Notes: a model not told the origin generated them from the letters alone. A DNA stretch of 64,000 nucleotides from VXYK01 sp965214565 (GCA_965214565.1 OZ243951.1:1240001-1304000), one strand, 5' to 3'; positions 25,970-34,973 are shown, counted from the stretch's first letter. A program made the numbers and translations.

Positions 25970-26298
25970 CTCAGGTCCCGGCGGCCCGCGTCACCAGTTG
26001 CATCTGTGTGACCATACGCCCCACATCACAAAACCCACCGTTACCGCTCGGCGCCGCCAGTGCAATCGAAGTACCCCAACACGCAAACAGGACGGACCGC
26101 TCCCTCGCAACCCACGCAGCGGACAAGGAATGACGCCTCCCCTGCGATGCAGCACTGGAAACCAGGAAGGGACAGTTGTCGGCGGCGCCCGGAAGCCTTT
26201 CGCCGGAATAGACCCAAACGCCCTGCTCACACCTTCAACTACGAGCGGCAGCAGCGCCGGCGAGTAAGTCACGGAATGGTTGGCTGTGAATAAGTAAC
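25970..26298 (+). other. Intergenic region without a recognisable gene
   Basis: 329 bp between the divergent small membrane protein and ppc. Frames in it are short and lack family resemblance, and I see no tRNA, riboswitch or terminator. It presumably holds the promoters of both flanking genes; the sequence just before ppc is AT-richer (GAATAAGTAA). Confidence 0.5.
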
Positions 26299-29025
26299 GT
26301 GTCGGGAGTGACCGACGCAAATCTTCAGCAGATCGACACGGCTCTTCGCAACGACATTCGCCGACTCGGTACCCAACTCGGGGCCGCGCTGGTTCGTCAA
26401 CACGGCCCTGAACTGCTCGAACAAGTCGAGCAGGTGCGCACGCATGCGAGCCGGCTGCACCGCGACGGCGAGTCGGGCCTCGACCTCATCGACCATCTCA
26501 CCGACGTCGACCTCGTCGAGGCGATCCTGTTGGTGCGGGCGTTCACGGTCTACTTCCATCTGGCCAACACGGCCGAGCAGGTCCACCGTATCGAACACCT
26601 CAACGCCAACCCGAGGACAAGCAACAGGCGCTTCGCCGAAACCGTAGCCAAACTCCAGGCCAGCGGAGTCTCAAACTCCGAGATCGTCGAAACGACACGG
26701 TCCCTCGACCTGCGACCGGTGTTCACCGCGCACCCCACCGAGGCTTCCCGCCGATCGATACTCGACAAGCTCGCAGAGATCGCAGTTCTCGTCGAGGAGC
26801 GCAACGAGTCCAGCTGCGGTGCAGGCGACAAGGCGCGCATCGACCGTCGGATCGACGAGTTGATCGACGTCATCTGGCAGACCGACGAGCTGCGTAGAAC
26901 CCAACCCGACCCGGTCAACGAAGCACGCTCAATCCTCTATTTCCTGAACGAGATCACAATTGAGGGCGTTCCCGAACTCTTCGACGACATCGACGCGGTC
27001 CTGCGCAGCATCGGAGGAGCGCTAGACGAGAAGGCGCCTGTTCATTTCGGTTCTTGGGTCGGCGGCGACCGCGACGGAAATCCCAATGTCACCCCCAAGA
27101 TCACTCTCGAAGTGCTCGAGTTCCAACGGAGTCGAGCGCTGCGCATCCTGATCCACGAAGTCGAGCAGCTCTCCGCGGAGCTGTCGGTAAGCGACATAGT
27201 CGCCGACGTGTCGGCTGAGCTGCTCGACCAACTCGACGCTGACAGCGCAGCCTTCCCGGCGGTTACCGCACGATTCAACCAGCTCAGCCTCGGCGAACCG
27301 TACCGACGGCGCTGCGGCGTCATCCATCAACGACTCCAAGAGACTGCCAGCACGCCCCCCGGTCCCAACGCCTACATCTCTCCTCGGGAGTTCGATGCGG
27401 ACCTGGCGGTCATGGGCCGTTCTCTCGGGGCGCACCGCGGTTCGCTGCTGGCGCAGGGACGCCTCGCTCGTCTGCGCCGCTGTGTGGCCCTGATCGGGTT
27501 TCATCTGGCCACGCTCGACATTCGAGAGCATGCAGAGGTTCACCACGCCGCCCTGGGTCAGCTCTTCTCGTCGCTCGACATCGACTATTCGGCCCTCGAC
27601 CGCACCGCTCGCGCCGACCTGCTCACGGCCGAACTCGGCAGCCGTCGGCCGCTCGCTCCCCCAACGGGCCGAACGGGGGGTGACTCACTCTCGCTGCTGG
27701 CTGCTCTGCGCGACGCAATGAACCAGTCCGGTGACGAGATCATCGGCGCATACATCGTCTCGATGACTCAAGGCGTCGACGACATCCTGGCGCCGGCGGT
27801 GCTGGCCCGTGACGTCGGTCTCGTCGATCTGGTGGCGGGCGTGGCCCGGCTCGATTTCGTACCGTTGTTCGAGACGATCGACGACCTGCGAGGCATCGGC
27901 CCCGTGCTGCGTGAGCTGTTCGAGAATCCGTCGTATCGGCGGCTGCTGGAGTTGCGGGGCAGCAAGCAGGAGGTGATGGTCGGCTATTCGGACTCCAACA
28001 AGGACGGTGGTATCACGACTTCGCAGTGGGAGATCCACAAGGCGCTGCGTCAGATTGCCGAGGTGGCTGCTGAGACGGGCATCAAGGTCACCGTGTTCCA
28101 CGGTCGGGGCGGCACTGTCGGCCGTGGTGGAGGCCCGACCAACTCGGCGATCCTCTCCCAGCCTCCCGGAGTCGTCAACGGTGCGGTCAAGATCACCGAG
28201 CAGGGCGAGGTCATCGCCGACAAGTACGGACTGCCTCAACTGGCCCAACGCAACCTCGACCTGGCCTTGTCGGCAGTGCTGGAAGCTTCGCTGGCGCATC
28301 GCACCCCCCGCCACGAATGGTCGACGTCGCACAGCTGGAACACGGTCATGGAGCTCATGTCGCAACAAGCTTTCGAGTCCTACCGGGGGTTGCTCGAGAC
28401 TCCCGGGTTCGTCGACTATTTCCAGAAGTCGACGCCTGTGGAGGAGCTGGCGGACATGAACATCGGCTCGCGTCCCGCACGCCGAACAAGTGCCGGAGCG
28501 GGCCTTGAAGGACTCCGGGCCATCCCCTGGGTGTTCGGCTGGACCCAGTCCCGCCAGATCATTCCGGGATGGTTCGGGGTCGGGACCGCTCTTGAGGCCG
28601 CCCGCACGGCGGGGCACGCTCCCGAACTCAAGGCGATGTACGGCGACTGGCAGTTCTTCGCGGCGTTCATTTCCAACGTTGAGATGACCCTCGCCAAGAC
28701 GGACCTCGCGATCACCCGGTATTACGTCGACCGCCTCGTACCGCCGGAGCTGCACCACTTCTTCGACACCATCGCGGCTGAACACGACCGGACCGTCGCC
28801 GAGATCGCCCGGATCACCGACCGCGGCCTTCTTGAGGACCTGCCGATCCTGAAGCGCACACTTGCCGTACGCGATGCCTATCTGGACCCGATCAACGTGC
28901 TGCAGGTCGAGTTGCTCGCCCGTTCGCGCGCCAGCCACGAGACCGGCCACAATCTGAACCGTCTGCGCCGTGCTCTGCTGCTGACGGTCAACGGTGTGGC
29001 CGCCGGCCTCCGCAACACCGGCTGA
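26299..29025 (+). CDS. ppc: Phosphoenolpyruvate carboxylase
   Basis: A 908-residue enzyme that carboxylates PEP with bicarbonate to oxaloacetate, replenishing the TCA cycle. All signature blocks are present: FTAHPTEASRRS with the catalytic His, GSWVGGDRDGNPNVT, VMVGYSDSNKDGG with the catalytic Lys, FHGRGGTVGRGGGP, and RAIPWVFGWTQSR. The end is the expected NTG. Starts at GTG 26299, with a second in-frame GTG three codons on. Standing alone, convergent with the XRE/ImmA gene. Confidence 0.97.
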   Translation: MSGVTDANLQQIDTALRNDIRRLGTQLGAALVRQHGPELLEQVEQVRTHASRLHRDGESGLDLIDHLTDVDLVEAILLVRAFTVYFHLANTAEQVHRIEHLNANPRTSNRRFAETVAKLQASGVSNSEIVETTRSLDLRPVFTAHPTEASRRSILDKLAEIAVLVEERNESSCGAGDKARIDRRIDELIDVIWQTDELRRTQPDPVNEARSILYFLNEITIEGVPELFDDIDAVLRSIGGALDEKAPVHFGSWVGGDRDGNPNVTPKITLEVLEFQRSRALRILIHEVEQLSAELSVSDIVADVSAELLDQLDADSAAFPAVTARFNQLSLGEPYRRRCGVIHQRLQETASTPPGPNAYISPREFDADLAVMGRSLGAHRGSLLAQGRLARLRRCVALIGFHLATLDIREHAEVHHAALGQLFSSLDIDYSALDRTARADLLTAELGSRRPLAPPTGRTGGDSLSLLAALRDAMNQSGDEIIGAYIVSMTQGVDDILAPAVLARDVGLVDLVAGVARLDFVPLFETIDDLRGIGPVLRELFENPSYRRLLELRGSKQEVMVGYSDSNKDGGITTSQWEIHKALRQIAEVAAETGIKVTVFHGRGGTVGRGGGPTNSAILSQPPGVVNGAVKITEQGEVIADKYGLPQLAQRNLDLALSAVLEASLAHRTPRHEWSTSHSWNTVMELMSQQAFESYRGLLETPGFVDYFQKSTPVEELADMNIGSRPARRTSAGAGLEGLRAIPWVFGWTQSRQIIPGWFGVGTALEAARTAGHAPELKAMYGDWQFFAAFISNVEMTLAKTDLAITRYYVDRLVPPELHHFFDTIAAEHDRTVAEIARITDRGLLEDLPILKRTLAVRDAYLDPINVLQVELLARSRASHETGHNLNRLRRALLLTVNGVAAGLRNTG

Positions 29026-29062
29026 CCGACCCCTTGGCCCCGCCTGCCCGTTGTTTGGGTCA

Positions 29063-30133
29063 TCAAACTAAGCGCAGGCGGTGATGATCACCGATTGACG
29101 GGATGAACGGGTTGTCAGGGTTGTCGGCTGTGAAGCCGCAGATCTCCGCGGCTTCTGTCGGGGAGTGACCGCGGGCAAGCAGTGCCTCGCCGATCTCGGC
29201 AGCCAGGCGAGGCCGTTCCGGTGCCAGTTCATCGCTCAGCGGTTCTCGGGTTCGCCAACCCAGCGCACTGAAGCGCTTATAGAAGTTGGTTCGTTCTCGG
29301 GAACCAATGAGGTCCAGTCGGTGTGCCCGTTCGATCAGGGCCTGCATCGACACTCCCCAAAGGCGTTTGAGGTCGTGCAACCTTCCGACAGTCAGGTTGC
29401 GGAGTTGGGGGCGAATTGTCTCGGCGGGCATCAGGAACTCCGCAGCGAACGCGTTGGCATCAGCTTCAACGTCATCGGGGACGCCTTGTCTGTGAAGACA
29501 GAGGTGCCCCAGTTCATGGGCGAGCGTCAAGCGACGGCGGTCAGTTGGCGCTGCAACGTTGAGCATCACCACCGGATGGGCGCCGCTCCACTGCGAGAGC
29601 CCATCGACACGGGTTGTCTCGAAGTCCGTGTCGATGATCAGACAGCCTGCGGCTTCCATCCATCGCGTGAGACCTCTCACCGGGCCGCTGGGCATTCGCC
29701 ATTGCATTCGCAGGAGACGGGCCGCAGTCCCCGGATCGTATTCGAAAGGGTCAAACCAGGGAATCGTCAATTCAGTCTTCAGGTCGAGCTCATCGAACAA
29801 CCGCTGGGCGTGGAGTCGGTGAAGATTCAATTGCGCTTCGAGGCGACGCCAAACGGTTGGTTTAGCGGTAGCCCTTCGTCGCATATGAGCCCCGGCGGCG
29901 AGCGCTCCTTCCATCCGGTCGGCCCGGCGTAGGAGGTCTGGCACTACTCCAAGACTCGCAGCGATCTTCTCAAGGTCACCGTCAGTCGGCTGGCGCAGTT
30001 CATTCTCATACCGAGAAAGTGCTGCCTGGGTTATTCCCAAGTGGTCAGCCAATTGTGCCTGCGTCAGGCCTCTAGCACGTCGCCCTGTAGCGATCGTCTC
30101 CCCCAAACTCACTTCGCGTCGACGTGGTGCCAT
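29063..30133 (-). CDS. XRE-family regulator fused to an ImmA/IrrE metallopeptidase domain
   Basis: A 356-residue protein. The N-terminal HTH (RRARGLTQAQLADHLGITQAALSRYEN, about residues 18-44) is followed by an M78 peptidase domain whose zinc motif is LAHELGHLCLH (about 206-216) with a downstream Glu in EADANAFAAEFLMP. Such HTH-ImmA proteins act as repressors or antitoxins; some cleave partner repressors, as ImmA does in ICEBs1. It overlaps the upstream small gene by 25 bp and is translated from the same message. The substrate protein may be that neighbour (inference). Confidence 0.85.
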   Translation of the reverse strand: MAPRRREVSLGETIATGRRARGLTQAQLADHLGITQAALSRYENELRQPTDGDLEKIAASLGVVPDLLRRADRMEGALAAGAHMRRRATAKPTVWRRLEAQLNLHRLHAQRLFDELDLKTELTIPWFDPFEYDPGTAARLLRMQWRMPSGPVRGLTRWMEAAGCLIIDTDFETTRVDGLSQWSGAHPVVMLNVAAPTDRRRLTLAHELGHLCLHRQGVPDDVEADANAFAAEFLMPAETIRPQLRNLTVGRLHDLKRLWGVSMQALIERAHRLDLIGSRERTNFYKRFSALGWRTREPLSDELAPERPRLAAEIGEALLARGHSPTEAAEICGFTADNPDNPFIPSIGDHHRLRLV

Positions 30134-30312
30134 ACACGGTCATGGAACCAGTTGGCTAGACCTCTCGGACTCGACGTTGCAACGATGTCTGGGAGGGACC
30201 TCCTGTATCTGTCGAGATCCAGCCTTGTTCTCGGGATCGCGGCCCCAAGTGCCTGAATGACTTTCTCGCCAAGAGCCTCGACAATCTCGTTCGAATTATC
30301 GTGCGATTTCAT
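30109..30312 (-). CDS. Small protein paired with the XRE/ImmA regulator
   Basis: A 67-residue soluble protein with no recognised domain, helical at the start (NEIVEALGEKVIQALGAA) and containing SLPDIVATSSPRGLANWFHDRVWHHV. The ATG follows a perfect TATAAT on the minus strand at 30320-30325 by 7 nt. It overlaps the XRE/ImmA gene by 25 bp. This small-gene-first layout, tight overlap and strong promoter resemble toxin-antitoxin modules, so it may be the toxin or the protease target. Function not known. Confidence 0.6.
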   Translation of the reverse strand: MKSHDNSNEIVEALGEKVIQALGAAIPRTRLDLDRYRRSLPDIVATSSPRGLANWFHDRVWHHVDAK

Positions 30313-30319
30313 ACCGGAA

Positions 30320-30325
30320 ATTATA
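30320..30325 (-). promoter_or_regulatory. Consensus -10 element (TATAAT) of the XRE/ImmA operon
   Basis: TATAAT on the minus strand ends 7 nt before the ATG of the 67-residue gene. It is the closest match to the -10 consensus that I found in the window and implies a leaderless transcript. Confidence 0.65.
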
Positions 30326-30365
30326 CCACACGCACTATCCCGTTACACAACCCGATGTCGCGGGA

Positions 30366-30899
30366 CTATTCCTTGGCGGGGGGGCGGTAGAACAGGGCCA
30401 GTTGGGCGATGGCTGCGGCGACACCGCCAGCGGCGCTGATCAGCAGTCCGGTGGTGCCGTCGAGGTTCTCGATCAGCTCGAGTTCGTAGTCGAGGGAGTA
30501 CTGTCCGGGTCCGGCTGTGGCCACTCCCACGGCGATGACCGCCAACACGAAGTTGTACTCCCATCCCTCGGCAACGATGAAGAAGCCTTTGTCGCGATGC
30601 ACCGTCCATCCGGCCACGACCATCAGAGCAACGAAGGCGAGCGCAGCGAGCGGCGTGAGCAGCCCCGCAGCAAAGAGGAGCCCGGCGCCGACCTCGGTGG
30701 AAGCGGCGAGCAGGGCGTGGAACTTCCCCGGCCGCATTCCCATGGAGTCGAACCAACCGGCTGTGCCCTTGATCTTCCCGCCCCTGAAGAACTTTCCGTA
30801 GCCGTGCGCGGCGAGGGTCAGGCCGACGGCCACCCGCACGATCAGCGTTCCGAGGCTGACGGCGTCGACATCGGCGATGTAGTTCTCGGCTCCAAGCAT
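30366..30899 (-). CDS. DoxX-family membrane protein
   Basis: A 177-residue DoxX/SURF4-type integral membrane protein with four hydrophobic spans. Family marks are LIVRVAVGLTLAAHGYGKFF near the start, the loop GTAGWFDSMGMRPGKFHAL, and EVGAGLLFAAGLLTPLAAL. Relatives take part in redox homeostasis or electron transfer at the membrane. AAAGGAG lies before the ATG. Single gene. Confidence 0.85.
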   Translation of the reverse strand: MLGAENYIADVDAVSLGTLIVRVAVGLTLAAHGYGKFFRGGKIKGTAGWFDSMGMRPGKFHALLAASTEVGAGLLFAAGLLTPLAALAFVALMVVAGWTVHRDKGFFIVAEGWEYNFVLAVIAVGVATAGPGQYSLDYELELIENLDGTTGLLISAAGGVAAAIAQLALFYRPPAKE

Positions 30900-30999
30900 C
30901 AGGGTGCTCCTTTGCGTTCCCTTGCGTTTCGGATCGACGGGTGTCGGGTCGAGGCCCGATGGCTACCCGTGTACCGCGTCAGTGTAGAAGACTCGTGTA

Positions 31000-32175
31000 A
31001 TGACCGTCATGCTCGCGGCTGCTTGCCGCACCCCATTTGCCGCAACTGACGGGTCGCTTGCGGGTTGGCACCCCGTGGATCTAAGCGCTGCGGTGATGAA
31101 CGAGGTGATCCGACGGGGAGGGGTCGACGCCGAGTCGGTTGACGAGGTCTGGGTCGGATGTGCCGAACCGGTGGGGGCGCAGGGCGCGAACCTGGCCCGC
31201 GCGGCAGTGCTAAGCGCCGGATGGCCTGAACGCATCGGTGGAGTGGTGGTCGAAGCGGCCGAAACGAGCGGCTCGGTTGCTCTGCATGCGGCGATCGCCG
31301 CGATCGAATCGGGTTCGGTCGGTGCGGCCGTTGTGGTCGGCGTGTCGGTGGCGTCTATCGTGGCACCTGGCGCATCGGCGTTGGGGCGGGTGTACGGACG
31401 GCCGTGGGGTGACGGCCCCGCTGCGAGAGTCGCCGAGTCCGGCGGATTCTTGCCACCACCGCGAGCGGCCGAGGCGACCGCTGGGTTGCTTGGGATCGAT
31501 AGAGCACGGCAAGATCGCGCTGCAACCCGCAGCCTTGAGAAACGCCGAGCCGCCTCAGCGACAGGTCTGGTACCAGTGCCGGCCCATCCCGGCGCCCGGT
31601 TCAATGCAGTTCGAGGGACGCTGGTCACAAGCGACGAACATCGTGGGCTGATCGACGATCCCTCTGAATTGCCGCCGCTGTTCGCGGCTGACGGCATCGT
31701 CACATCGTATTCGTTTGCTCCACCCGTTGACGGTGCGGCCGCGCTGCTCTTGGCCGGTGGAGATCCCACCGATGCCGATGCCGCCGGTAGAGCCACCGCC
31801 GCTGACGGGCTGGGACTCGCCGAGTTGGTGGGTACAGGACGCGCCGCGGGAAACCCGCTCGATGCAACCGGTGGTGTGGAGGCGGCACTGGAACATGCGC
31901 TCTCGCAGGCCGGTGCTGACCTGTCAGACGTCACCCGGTGGGAGATCACTGAAACCACCGCGGCAGGGTTCTTGTCGGTCTGTCACCGCCTTGGAATAGA
32001 CCCGATGAGCGCCAATCCCGACGGGGGGACACTCGGGGTGGGCCACGCCGCCGCCGCGGAGGAACTCCGGCTGACTGTCGACGGGGTGTCGGCCTCGGCC
32101 GGTGGTGACTGGATCGCTGCGATCAGCGCTGGTACGACCGGTTCAGCGGTAACGCTGTGGCGTCGCCTCGCTTAG
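31000..32175 (+). CDS. Thiolase-like protein lacking the catalytic cysteine
   Basis: A 391-residue protein with thiolase fold and length (N-terminal AACRTPFAATDGSLAGWHPVDL; repeated beta-alpha halves). The active-site Cys of the C-x-S-G motif is replaced by Glu88 in AAETSGS. The NEAF block reads ITETTAAG, without Asn. The GHPxGxxG block is GVGHAAAAEELR, keeping only His. The final CxGGG block is AISAGTTGSAV, without Cys. It therefore cannot perform the normal Claisen thiolysis. It may bind acyl-CoA, act as a subunit (as in heteromeric SCP2-thiolase pairs), or serve a new reaction. Confidence 0.72.
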   Translation: MTVMLAAACRTPFAATDGSLAGWHPVDLSAAVMNEVIRRGGVDAESVDEVWVGCAEPVGAQGANLARAAVLSAGWPERIGGVVVEAAETSGSVALHAAIAAIESGSVGAAVVVGVSVASIVAPGASALGRVYGRPWGDGPAARVAESGGFLPPPRAAEATAGLLGIDRARQDRAATRSLEKRRAASATGLVPVPAHPGARFNAVRGTLVTSDEHRGLIDDPSELPPLFAADGIVTSYSFAPPVDGAAALLLAGGDPTDADAAGRATAADGLGLAELVGTGRAAGNPLDATGGVEAALEHALSQAGADLSDVTRWEITETTAAGFLSVCHRLGIDPMSANPDGGTLGVGHAAAAEELRLTVDGVSASAGGDWIAAISAGTTGSAVTLWRRLA

Positions 32176-32178
32176 GCT
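32173..32178 (+). promoter_or_regulatory. -10 element of a probable leaderless promoter
   Basis: TAGGCT ends 7 nt before the GTG at 32186 and overlaps the stop codon of the thiolase-like gene. Confidence 0.55.
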
Positions 32179-32185
32179 GGCTGCA

Positions 32186-32455
32186 GTGGACACTCTGGCT
32201 GAATTGAACATTGTGAATGTGCTCATCGCGGTGGCAGCCGGGTTCCTGATCATTCGTATCGGGTTGGCGATGCTGCGCGGACTCGCTCGGCCCGTGCCGG
32301 AACCGCCGCCTGCGGGTGAGCTGCGGAAGGTCAAGATCACCTACCGTTGCAGCATCTGCGGCACCGAGGTGCGTATGACGGTCGCTCCTGACGAGGACCC
32401 GGAACCTCCCCGGCACTGTCTTGAGGACATGGACCTGGTCGCTCCGGTCGACTGA
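32186..32455 (+). CDS. Small membrane-anchored zinc-ribbon-like protein
   Basis: An 89-residue protein. One N-terminal transmembrane segment (about residues 8-32) is followed by a Pro-rich linker and a cytosolic part with CSICG (about 55-59) and a second His-Cys pair (RHC, about 76-78) that could form a small zinc site. No family is recognised beyond this layout. The GTG start fits the -10 element upstream. Confidence 0.65.
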   Translation: MDTLAELNIVNVLIAVAAGFLIIRIGLAMLRGLARPVPEPPPAGELRKVKITYRCSICGTEVRMTVAPDEDPEPPRHCLEDMDLVAPVD

Positions 32456-32504
32456 CTATCCACAGCCTGTGGGTAAATCCGTGGATAATCACACTCATGT
32501 GATT
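32456..32504 (+). promoter_or_regulatory. Paired DnaA-box-like sites and an inverted repeat upstream of crgA
   Basis: CTATCCACA at 32456-32464 and, in reverse, TTATCCACG at 32480-32488 each match the DnaA box TTATCCACA at 8 of 9 positions. TATCCACAG-C-CTGTGGGTA (32457-32475) also forms a near-perfect hairpin that could end the upstream transcript. AATCAC/GTGATT (32487-32504) is a further inverted repeat. All lie 50-100 bp before crgA. Confidence 0.5.
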
Positions 32505-32538
32505 ACACGTCGGCGACCTGCCGGCGGTCTCGAGCCTC

Positions 32539-32544
32539 TAGAGT
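32539..32544 (+). promoter_or_regulatory. -10 element of a probable leaderless crgA promoter
   Basis: TAGAGT ends 6 nt before the ATG at 32551. Confidence 0.6.
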
Positions 32545-32550
32545 TGCTGC

Positions 32551-32835
32551 ATGCCTGACAAGCCAACCAAACGCCGCGTCTCGGGTGGCCGGGTAACGCC
32601 GAAAGGAACCAGACCCGACGGATACACCCCCGACACGGTGTCGCACACCGGCCAACAGAGCATGCCGCCGAGCCCCATTTGGGTTCCGATCCTTATGTTC
32701 GGCCTGCTCGGGGTCGGGATCGCGACCATCCTCGTCAACTACGTCGGATCGTTCTGGGACACGTCGAACATTGTGCTGCTGCTCGGCTTGGGGATGATCC
32801 TGGCCGGCATCATCACCGCAACCCAGTACCGCTGA
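32551..32835 (+). CDS. crgA: CrgA-like cell division membrane protein
   Basis: A 94-residue protein with a basic N-terminus and two transmembrane helices (about residues 43-63 and 71-90), the layout of actinobacterial CrgA. The stretch SPIWVPILMFGLLGVGIATILVNY is cut here to its core SPIWVPILMFGLLGVG, which matches the S-P-x-W start of helix 1 in CrgA. CrgA localises to the septum and recruits FtsI-type proteins. No neighbouring division genes; in other actinobacteria crgA is near the origin with pknA/B, so the context differs. Symbol by layout and similarity, not by full alignment. Confidence 0.7.
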   Translation: MPDKPTKRRVSGGRVTPKGTRPDGYTPDTVSHTGQQSMPPSPIWVPILMFGLLGVGIATILVNYVGSFWDTSNIVLLLGLGMILAGIITATQYR

Positions 32836-32847
32836 ACCCCGCCCCCT

Positions 32848-33414
32848 TCAGCTTTCGAAGTTCTCCCAGTAGCGGCTCGGCATGGGTCCGCGCTGGTTCT
32901 TGTACTTCGACCGGAGTTCGTCAGAACCGTACGGATACTCCGCCGCTGTGGTCATCTGCTGAAACGAGATCTGTCCGATCTTCATGCCCGGGTAGAGCTT
33001 GATCGGCAGATTGGCGACGTTGCTGAGCTCCAGAGTCAGTTGCCCGTCGAACCCGGCATCAACGAATCCGGCGGTCGAATGGATCAGCAGACCCAACCGG
33101 CCCAGACTCGACTTCCCCTCGAGTCGCGCCACGAGATCGTCGGGCACCGCGACCCGTTCGAGGGTGCTGCCCAACACGAACTCACCCGGATGCAGCACGA
33201 ACGACTCGTCCTGCGCGACCTCCACCAACACAGTGAGCTCGCTGAGGTCCTCCTTCACGTCGATGTGGCCCATCGTGTGGTTCCTGAAGACCCGAAACAA
33301 CCCGTCGAGCCTCAGATCCACCGACGACGGCTGCAACGCCGAAGGGTCGAGCGGGTCGATGACGATCCACCCTTTTTCGAGCTGCTCACGAAGCGTGCGG
33401 TCAGAAAGAATCAC
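32848..33414 (-). CDS. dcd: dCTP deaminase (possibly bifunctional with dUTPase)
   Basis: A 188-residue trimeric dUTPase-fold enzyme making dUTP (and possibly dUMP) from dCTP for thymidylate synthesis. Family marks are MILSDRTL at the start, QPSSVDLRL, EGKSSLGRLGLLIHSTAGFVD with the catalytic Glu in TLELSN following, and GQISFQQM. The HSTAGF form resembles mycobacterial enzymes that are bifunctional, so hydrolysis to dUMP is plausible (inference). GTG start at 33414. Confidence 0.93.
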   Translation of the reverse strand: MILSDRTLREQLEKGWIVIDPLDPSALQPSSVDLRLDGLFRVFRNHTMGHIDVKEDLSELTVLVEVAQDESFVLHPGEFVLGSTLERVAVPDDLVARLEGKSSLGRLGLLIHSTAGFVDAGFDGQLTLELSNVANLPIKLYPGMKIGQISFQQMTTAAEYPYGSDELRSKYKNQRGPMPSRYWENFES

Positions 33415-33500
33415 TTGTGTCCCAATCTCGATTGCCCTTCGGAGGCGACCCTACCCGAGCGGGTCACACCATCACACCGAATCACCCCGACCATAATCCT

Positions 33501-34811
33501 CTAGCGGCGGTCCTGGCTGATCACATGCTTTCCTTGCACCCAAACGTCGATGATGTTGGTCGGATCTGATCTGCGCACGAGCTTCTCGAAGGTTCGATCC
33601 CAGTCGTCGATGCCGTCCCAGACACCGACGGTCGAACCAGGGCCTGTGTACAGCGCCACGGCGTCGAACACTCGCCCTGGTTCCAGAAGACCCGCCGGGA
33701 TACCGAGCAGGTCAGCTCCTCCGACGGTCGCCGTCCAGAAGGCCGTGGGGATGTCGATCCTCGAACTCTCAACTCCCGAGACCCCGGGGACCAGGCCGTC
33801 TTCGAGCATCCGCGACGACGTCACGGCCTGTTGGCATTGGACCAGCAGCGACGCTGACGACCCGCCCGCGATATCGCTGCCGAGGCCCACTCGCATGCCA
33901 CGCTCAAGACTGGCGCGCGCTGAGAACACCGCGTTCGAGAAGTAGGCGTTCGACAACGGGCAGTGGGCCACCCCTGCGCCTTTGTCGATCAGCAGCTCAC
34001 GGTCGCTGCCGGTCAGATGTGTTCCGTGGGCCAGGACCGTGTGCTGCCGGATCAGTCCGAAACCGTTGAGCGACTCACTGTCGGTACAACCGTGGCGGTC
34101 AAGCACGTAGTCGTGCTCCCAGTCACCTTCCGAACAGTGCGTCTGCACGAGTGCCCCGGTTGCGTCGGCGAGCTCGCCCATCCCCTCCAACGCGGCGTCG
34201 CTGCAGGCGGGGATGAAGCGGGGGGTGATCATGGGCTGGACCAAGCGAAGCGGATCCGGCATGGACTGCAGAGCCTCTATTGAGCGCAACGACGCGTCCA
34301 CGGATTCGCTCGGGTTCGGGTCTCGATACCACTCGGGGGTGCCGTCGGGATGGTCCATTGCCACCCGACCGATGAACGCCCGCTGTCCGAACTCGATGCA
34401 GGCCTCGGCCAGCGCGATGGTCGCGGGTTCATGGATGGAGGCGAAATAGACCGCCGTGGTGGTGCCGTTGCGCAGCAGCGACGGGACCATCGATGCCCAC
34501 ACGCTCTCTGCGAAGGCGGGGTCGGCGTACCTTGCCTCGAGTGGGAAGGTGTGGTTGTTCAACCACACCTCGAGGGGGAGGTCGAGCGCGGTGCCGAGTT
34601 GAGGCCATTGAGGCGCATGCACATGCGTGTCGATCATCCCGGGGATCAGCACTTCGTCAGCATCGAGGCTGCGGTCTGCAATGATCCCACGCCGCGGCGC
34701 GACCGACACAATGACTCCAACGTCGTCGATCGTCACGAGATGGTCTTCAAGTACCTGAAGGATCCCCGGCTCCGGCGTCTGCAGGATGGTTCCGCTCACG
34801 GTGTTTGGCAT
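33501..34811 (-). CDS. guaD: Guanine deaminase
   Basis: About 436 residues. Converts guanine to xanthine and ammonia. The guanine deaminase signature is MIDTHVHAPQWPQLG with the zinc His pair, followed by VQTHCSEGDWEHDYV, HGTHL, and the Asp of GLGSDIAGG. The ATG at 34811 is chosen because residues before it have no counterpart in the family and would read through the promoter region toward tRNA-Gly; an upstream in-frame start at 34916 exists. Separate from the amidohydrolase at 101-1459. Confidence 0.88.
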   Translation of the reverse strand: MPNTVSGTILQTPEPGILQVLEDHLVTIDDVGVIVSVAPRRGIIADRSLDADEVLIPGMIDTHVHAPQWPQLGTALDLPLEVWLNNHTFPLEARYADPAFAESVWASMVPSLLRNGTTTAVYFASIHEPATIALAEACIEFGQRAFIGRVAMDHPDGTPEWYRDPNPSESVDASLRSIEALQSMPDPLRLVQPMITPRFIPACSDAALEGMGELADATGALVQTHCSEGDWEHDYVLDRHGCTDSESLNGFGLIRQHTVLAHGTHLTGSDRELLIDKGAGVAHCPLSNAYFSNAVFSARASLERGMRVGLGSDIAGGSSASLLVQCQQAVTSSRMLEDGLVPGVSGVESSRIDIPTAFWTATVGGADLLGIPAGLLEPGRVFDAVALYTGPGSTVGVWDGIDDWDRTFEKLVRRSDPTNIIDVWVQGKHVISQDRR

Positions 34812-34973
34812 GGACGCTCGATTCTGTGCGACGGCTCCGCTGACCGACGCAATTGAAGCCCAGCGACCGATCGATTTCCACTGGAGACCGCTTGGTCTGA
34901 CCGAGGTTCGCGCCAATTAGACTGCGACCGGGCCGACGCGGCTGGACCGATTCGCCTCGGACCAACCGTTCAC

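Noticed and set aside
25998..26267. Short open frames between the small membrane protein and ppc
   Set aside because: Low-complexity, no ribosome binding site, and no resemblance to any family.
27685..28950. 421-codon minus-strand frame within ppc
   Set aside because: A shadow of PEP carboxylase, whose motifs are complete on the plus strand.
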